Assembly: GCF_900099975.1 (NCBI RefSeq)
Contig: NZ_FNEI01000016.1
Span: 1 to 64,000 of the forward strand
DNA from: Arthrobacter cupressi
Lineage (GTDB): Bacteria; Actinomycetota; Actinomycetes; Actinomycetales; Micrococcaceae
Direction: 5' to 3'
Length of the DNA stretch: 64,000 nucleotides
Below, piece by piece: positions 61,734 to 64,000 of the stretch (position 1 is its first letter; each line of letters opens with the position of its first letter). Made by a program: the position numbers and the translations under genes. Below the pieces are notes generated by a model that saw nothing but the letters and a program-made list of their open reading frames with translations, did not search any database and was not told where the DNA came from.

Positions 61734-62489
61734 ATGTCAGGCCACTCCAAATGGGCGACCACCAAGCACAAGAAAGCCGTCATTGACGCCAAACGTGCAA
61801 AGTCGTTCGCCAAGCTGATCAAGAACATCGAAGTCGCAGCCCGCATGGGTGGCCCGGACCTCGCCGGAAACCCGGGCCTGGAACTGGCTGTCACCAAGGC
61901 CAAGAAAACCTCGGTTCCCAACGACAACATCGACCGCGCCATCAAGCGCGGTGCCGGCCTCACCGGCGAGGTCGTCGACTACACCGAGATCATGTACGAA
62001 GCCCGCGGCCCGCAGGGTTCGGCACTGCTTATCGAGTGTCTGACGGACAACAAGAACCGCGCGGCGTCCGAAGTCCGCCTGGCGATTTCCCGTAACGGCG
62101 GCACGATCGCCGACCCGGGCAGCGTGAGTTACCTCTTCACCCGCAAGGGCGTCGTCAGCCTGCCGAAGAACGGCCTGGGCGAAGACGACATCCTCATGGC
62201 TGTGCTGGAGGCCGGTGCGGAGGAAGTCAAGGACAGCGGCGACAACTGGGAAGTCCACTCCGAGCCCGGTGACCTGCAGGCCATCCGCGACGCCCTCACC
62301 GAGGCCGGCATCGAGTATGAAAGCGACGAAGCCGAATTCGTGCCGTCCATGGAGGTCCAGCTCGACCTCGACGGCGCCAAGAAGTTCCTGAAGCTCGTCG
62401 ACGCGCTCGAAGAACTGGACGACGTCCAGAACGTCTACACCAACGCAGACATGAGCGATGAGGTCCAGGCGGCCCTCGACGCCGAATAA
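61734..62489 (+). CDS. yebC: YebC/PmpR-family transcriptional regulator
   Basis: A 251-aa TACO1/YebC protein: [40 protein letters not shown] and a C-terminal [20 protein letters not shown] segment. Members influence transcription or translation of polyproline sequences, and lie next to ruvC in many genomes. AGAGGAGAAG precedes ATG 61734. Confidence 0.95.
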   Translation: MSGHSKWATTKHKKAVIDAKRAKSFAKLIKNIEVAARMGGPDLAGNPGLELAVTKAKKTSVPNDNIDRAIKRGAGLTGEVVDYTEIMYEARGPQGSALLIECLTDNKNRAASEVRLAISRNGGTIADPGSVSYLFTRKGVVSLPKNGLGEDDILMAVLEAGAEEVKDSGDNWEVHSEPGDLQAIRDALTEAGIEYESDEAEFVPSMEVQLDLDGAKKFLKLVDALEELDDVQNVYTNADMSDEVQAALDAE

Positions 62490-62528
62490 GCTGGGAGCTC
62501 CAGCACGAACCAACAGGAAGGCCCGGAC

Positions 62529-63107
62529 TTGACTCTTCGCGTATTGGGAGTCGATCCGGGCCTTACCCGTTGCGGTATCGGAGTGGTCGACGTCGAACGG
62601 AACCGGCGGGCGACCATGGTCGCCGTCGGTGTGGTGGGGACGTCCCCCGAAGAGACGATCGACCGCCGGCTGCTGGTGATCGCCGAGGCGATCGACGAAT
62701 GGCTCGAGCTGCACAAACCGGATGTGATGGCCGTGGAACGCGTGTTCTCGCAGCTCAACGTCAGCACGGTGATGGGCGTGGCCCAGGCCTCCGGCGTCGT
62801 GATCGCTGCCGCGGCGCGCCGGGGGATCCCGGTGGCACTGCACACCCCTTCCGAAGTGAAGGCAGCCGTGACAGGCAGCGGCGGTGCCAACAAGGACGCC
62901 GTCACGAAACTGATCACCAAGATCCTGCGCCTTGACGCGCCGCCGAAGCCCGCCGACGCCGCAGACGCCCTGGCCCTGGCGGTGACACACGCCTGGCGGG
63001 CGGGCAGCGGCGCCGCTGCCGCGACCACCGGACCGGGCAGCAACGCCCTGACCCCTGCCCAGCGCGCCTGGGCCGAAGCCGAGGCCAAAGCGCGCCGCGG
63101 CCGCTGA
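62529..63107 (+). CDS. ruvC: Holliday junction resolvase RuvC
   Basis: A 192-aa RNase H-like endonuclease cutting Holliday junctions. Seen: catalytic Asp in [14 protein letters not shown], Glu in [15 protein letters not shown], and the C-terminal Asp pair in [12 protein letters not shown]. Start TTG 62529 with GGAAGG 7 nt upstream. The tail after about residue 160 is Ala-rich. Followed by a separate promoter region for ruvAB. Confidence 0.95.
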   Translation: MTLRVLGVDPGLTRCGIGVVDVERNRRATMVAVGVVGTSPEETIDRRLLVIAEAIDEWLELHKPDVMAVERVFSQLNVSTVMGVAQASGVVIAAAARRGIPVALHTPSEVKAAVTGSGGANKDAVTKLITKILRLDAPPKPADAADALALAVTHAWRAGSGAAAATTGPGSNALTPAQRAWAEAEAKARRGR

Positions 63108-63132
63108 ATGTCGCCGGCCCTTGTTAGGGTAT

Positions 63133-63148
63133 TCGTAGATATGTTCGG
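63133..63148 (+). promoter_or_regulatory. LexA-like box before ruvA
   Basis: TCGTAGATATGTTCGG matches TCGAAC-N4-GTTCGA in 9 of 12 specified positions and shares its ATATGTTCG half with the imuA box. It lies 72 nt before ruvA in the 112-nt ruvC-ruvA gap, where no coding sequence occurs. Confidence 0.6.
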
Positions 63149-63219
63149 ATCGTCAGTACCTGGAACCACGTTTTGATTGGCAACAGGTTTGACAGCGAGT
63201 TTGGGTTCAGGAGCCGGCT

Positions 63220-63864
63220 TTGATCAGTTTTCTTCGCGGAACGGTGGCGCATGTGGGTCTGTCCACGGCGGTCATCGACCTCAACGGCGCCGGTATGGCC
63301 GTGTTCGCCACCCCGCAGACCCTCAGCCGCCTGCACGTCGGTGAGGAAGCGAAGCTGTTCACCTCCCTGATCGTCCGGGAAGATTCCCTCACGCTGTTCG
63401 CCTTTGCCGACGACGACGAACGCGAGGTTTTCGAGGTCCTGCTCAGTGTGAGCGGGGTTGGGCCGCGGCTGGCCCTCGCCGTGCTCGCCGTGCACGATCC
63501 CGAGACGATCCGGGTGGCCGCGCACAGCGGCGACGGGAAGGCCTTTACCAAGGTCCCGGGCATCGGCCCGAAGGTGGCCGGCCGGATCGTCCTGGAACTC
63601 TCCGGCAAACTGGTGCCGCACGGCACGGGCCCGGCCCCCGTCCAGGCGGCAGCCTCCGCGGCAGACTGGAAGCCGCAGGTCGTGGCGGCGATGACGAGCC
63701 TCGGCTGGTCCGAGAAGGACGCCGGCGGAAGCATCGACAAGGCCATGGCCGACTCCCCGGACCTCGCCCAGGCCGGGGACGTCGCGCAGATCCTGCGCGC
63801 CACGCTGCGCTGGCTCGGCCAGGACGGCGCGCGCGCCGGCAACAGGGTAGGCAGCCGTGGCTGA
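63220..63864 (+). CDS. ruvA: Holliday junction branch migration protein RuvA
   Basis: A 214-aa DNA-binding subunit of RuvAB. Seen: N-terminal OB-fold ([20 protein letters not shown]), two helix-hairpin-helix motifs ([26 protein letters not shown]), and a C-terminal domain III contacting RuvB. Start TTG 63220 with AGGAG 6 nt upstream. Overlaps ruvB by 8 nt. Confidence 0.95.
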   Translation: MISFLRGTVAHVGLSTAVIDLNGAGMAVFATPQTLSRLHVGEEAKLFTSLIVREDSLTLFAFADDDEREVFEVLLSVSGVGPRLALAVLAVHDPETIRVAAHSGDGKAFTKVPGIGPKVAGRIVLELSGKLVPHGTGPAPVQAAASAADWKPQVVAAMTSLGWSEKDAGGSIDKAMADSPDLAQAGDVAQILRATLRWLGQDGARAGNRVGSRG

Positions 63865-64000
63865 GCCGTCCCTCGTCTCCGGCGGCGAGGAACCGGAAGA
63901 GCGCGTCATCGAGGCCGCCCTCCGCCCGAAGAACCTGCACGACTTCGTCGGCCAGCACCGAGTTCGCAAGCAACTCGCGCTGGTGCTGGAAGCCTCCCGG
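63857..64000 (+). CDS. ruvB: Holliday junction ATPase RuvB, N-terminal fragment (runs off right edge)
   Basis: GTG 63857 opens a frame of 48 codons to the window edge: [20 protein letters not shown] and [20 protein letters not shown] match the N-terminus of RuvB (RPxxLxDFVGQ...). The ATPase core lies outside. Position right after ruvA confirms the identity. Confidence 0.93.
   Translation, partial: MAEPSLVSGGEEPEERVIEAALRPKNLHDFVGQHRVRKQLALVLEASR

Overview
The window looks like a chromosomal segment of a high-GC Gram-positive actinobacterium of the Arthrobacter / Pseudarthrobacter type (Micrococcaceae). The evidence is the strong G/C third-position bias, many GTG, TTG and leaderless starts, a class Ib nrdHIEF cluster, a mycoredoxin, an imuA-imuB-dnaE2 mutasome operon, and an actinobacterial thrS-HIT-pgsA-pdxS...pdxT-yebC-ruvCAB block. 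This is inferred from gene content and order only; no database was searched.

Layout. 0-0.35 kb: the 5' end of an IS481-type element running off the left edge. 0.35-4.3 kb: glutathione-independent formaldehyde dehydrogenase behind a structured leader, then a translationally coupled aminotransferase / D-2-hydroxyacid dehydrogenase pair with a palindromic operator in its promoter. 4.4-10.15 kb: the SOS mutagenesis operon under a LexA box. 10.3-13 kb: an AfsA/ScbA-type gamma-butyrolactone synthase homologue, an ArpA/ScbR-type receptor and an NAD-dependent epimerase-like reductase, together a probable autoregulator signalling locus. 13.2-15.4 kb: tRNA-Ala(GGC), an RsmC/RlmG-like methyltransferase and an APH-type kinase. 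15.5-20.1 kb: ROK regulator plus a sugar ABC importer without its own ATPase. 20.1-22.4 kb: secreted PKD-containing phosphoesterase and a small conserved protein. 22.6-27.7 kb: a tightly overlapping MoxR / DUF58 / VWA / VWA / TPR operon. 27.8-33.9 kb: DUF2004 protein, LysR regulator and nrdHIEF. 34-43 kb: regulators, a cluster of small stress and membrane proteins, an Nramp-like transporter coupled to two PRC-barrel-like proteins, an EamA exporter with its TetR and a 34-bp perfect operator, and a solitary DUF1016/PDDEXK nuclease. 43.1-50 kb: an EEP-family hydrolase that seems to start at CTG, a secreted protein, a VTT-domain membrane protein, thioesterase, lipoate-ligase-like protein, a YdeP-type molybdopterin oxidoreductase, and a mycoredoxin. 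50.1-64 kb: thrS, HIT, PI-phosphate synthase and pdxS; a repeat-flanked decayed region; M3 peptidase and FAD monooxygenase; an asparagine synthetase fused to a CofE-like domain; then pdxT, yebC, ruvC, ruvA and the start of ruvB.

How the parts connect. Two LexA-like sites (before imuA and between ruvC and ruvA) put mutagenic repair and Holliday-junction processing into one SOS response. NrdR-like boxes and DnaA-box-like sites precede the ribonucleotide reductase genes. The most unusual items are the AfsA/ScbR-type locus, the AsnB-CofE fusion, the Nramp/PRC-barrel operon with altered metal motifs, the CTG-initiated phosphatase, and the paired 56-nt palindromic repeats around a decayed esterase-like reading frame.
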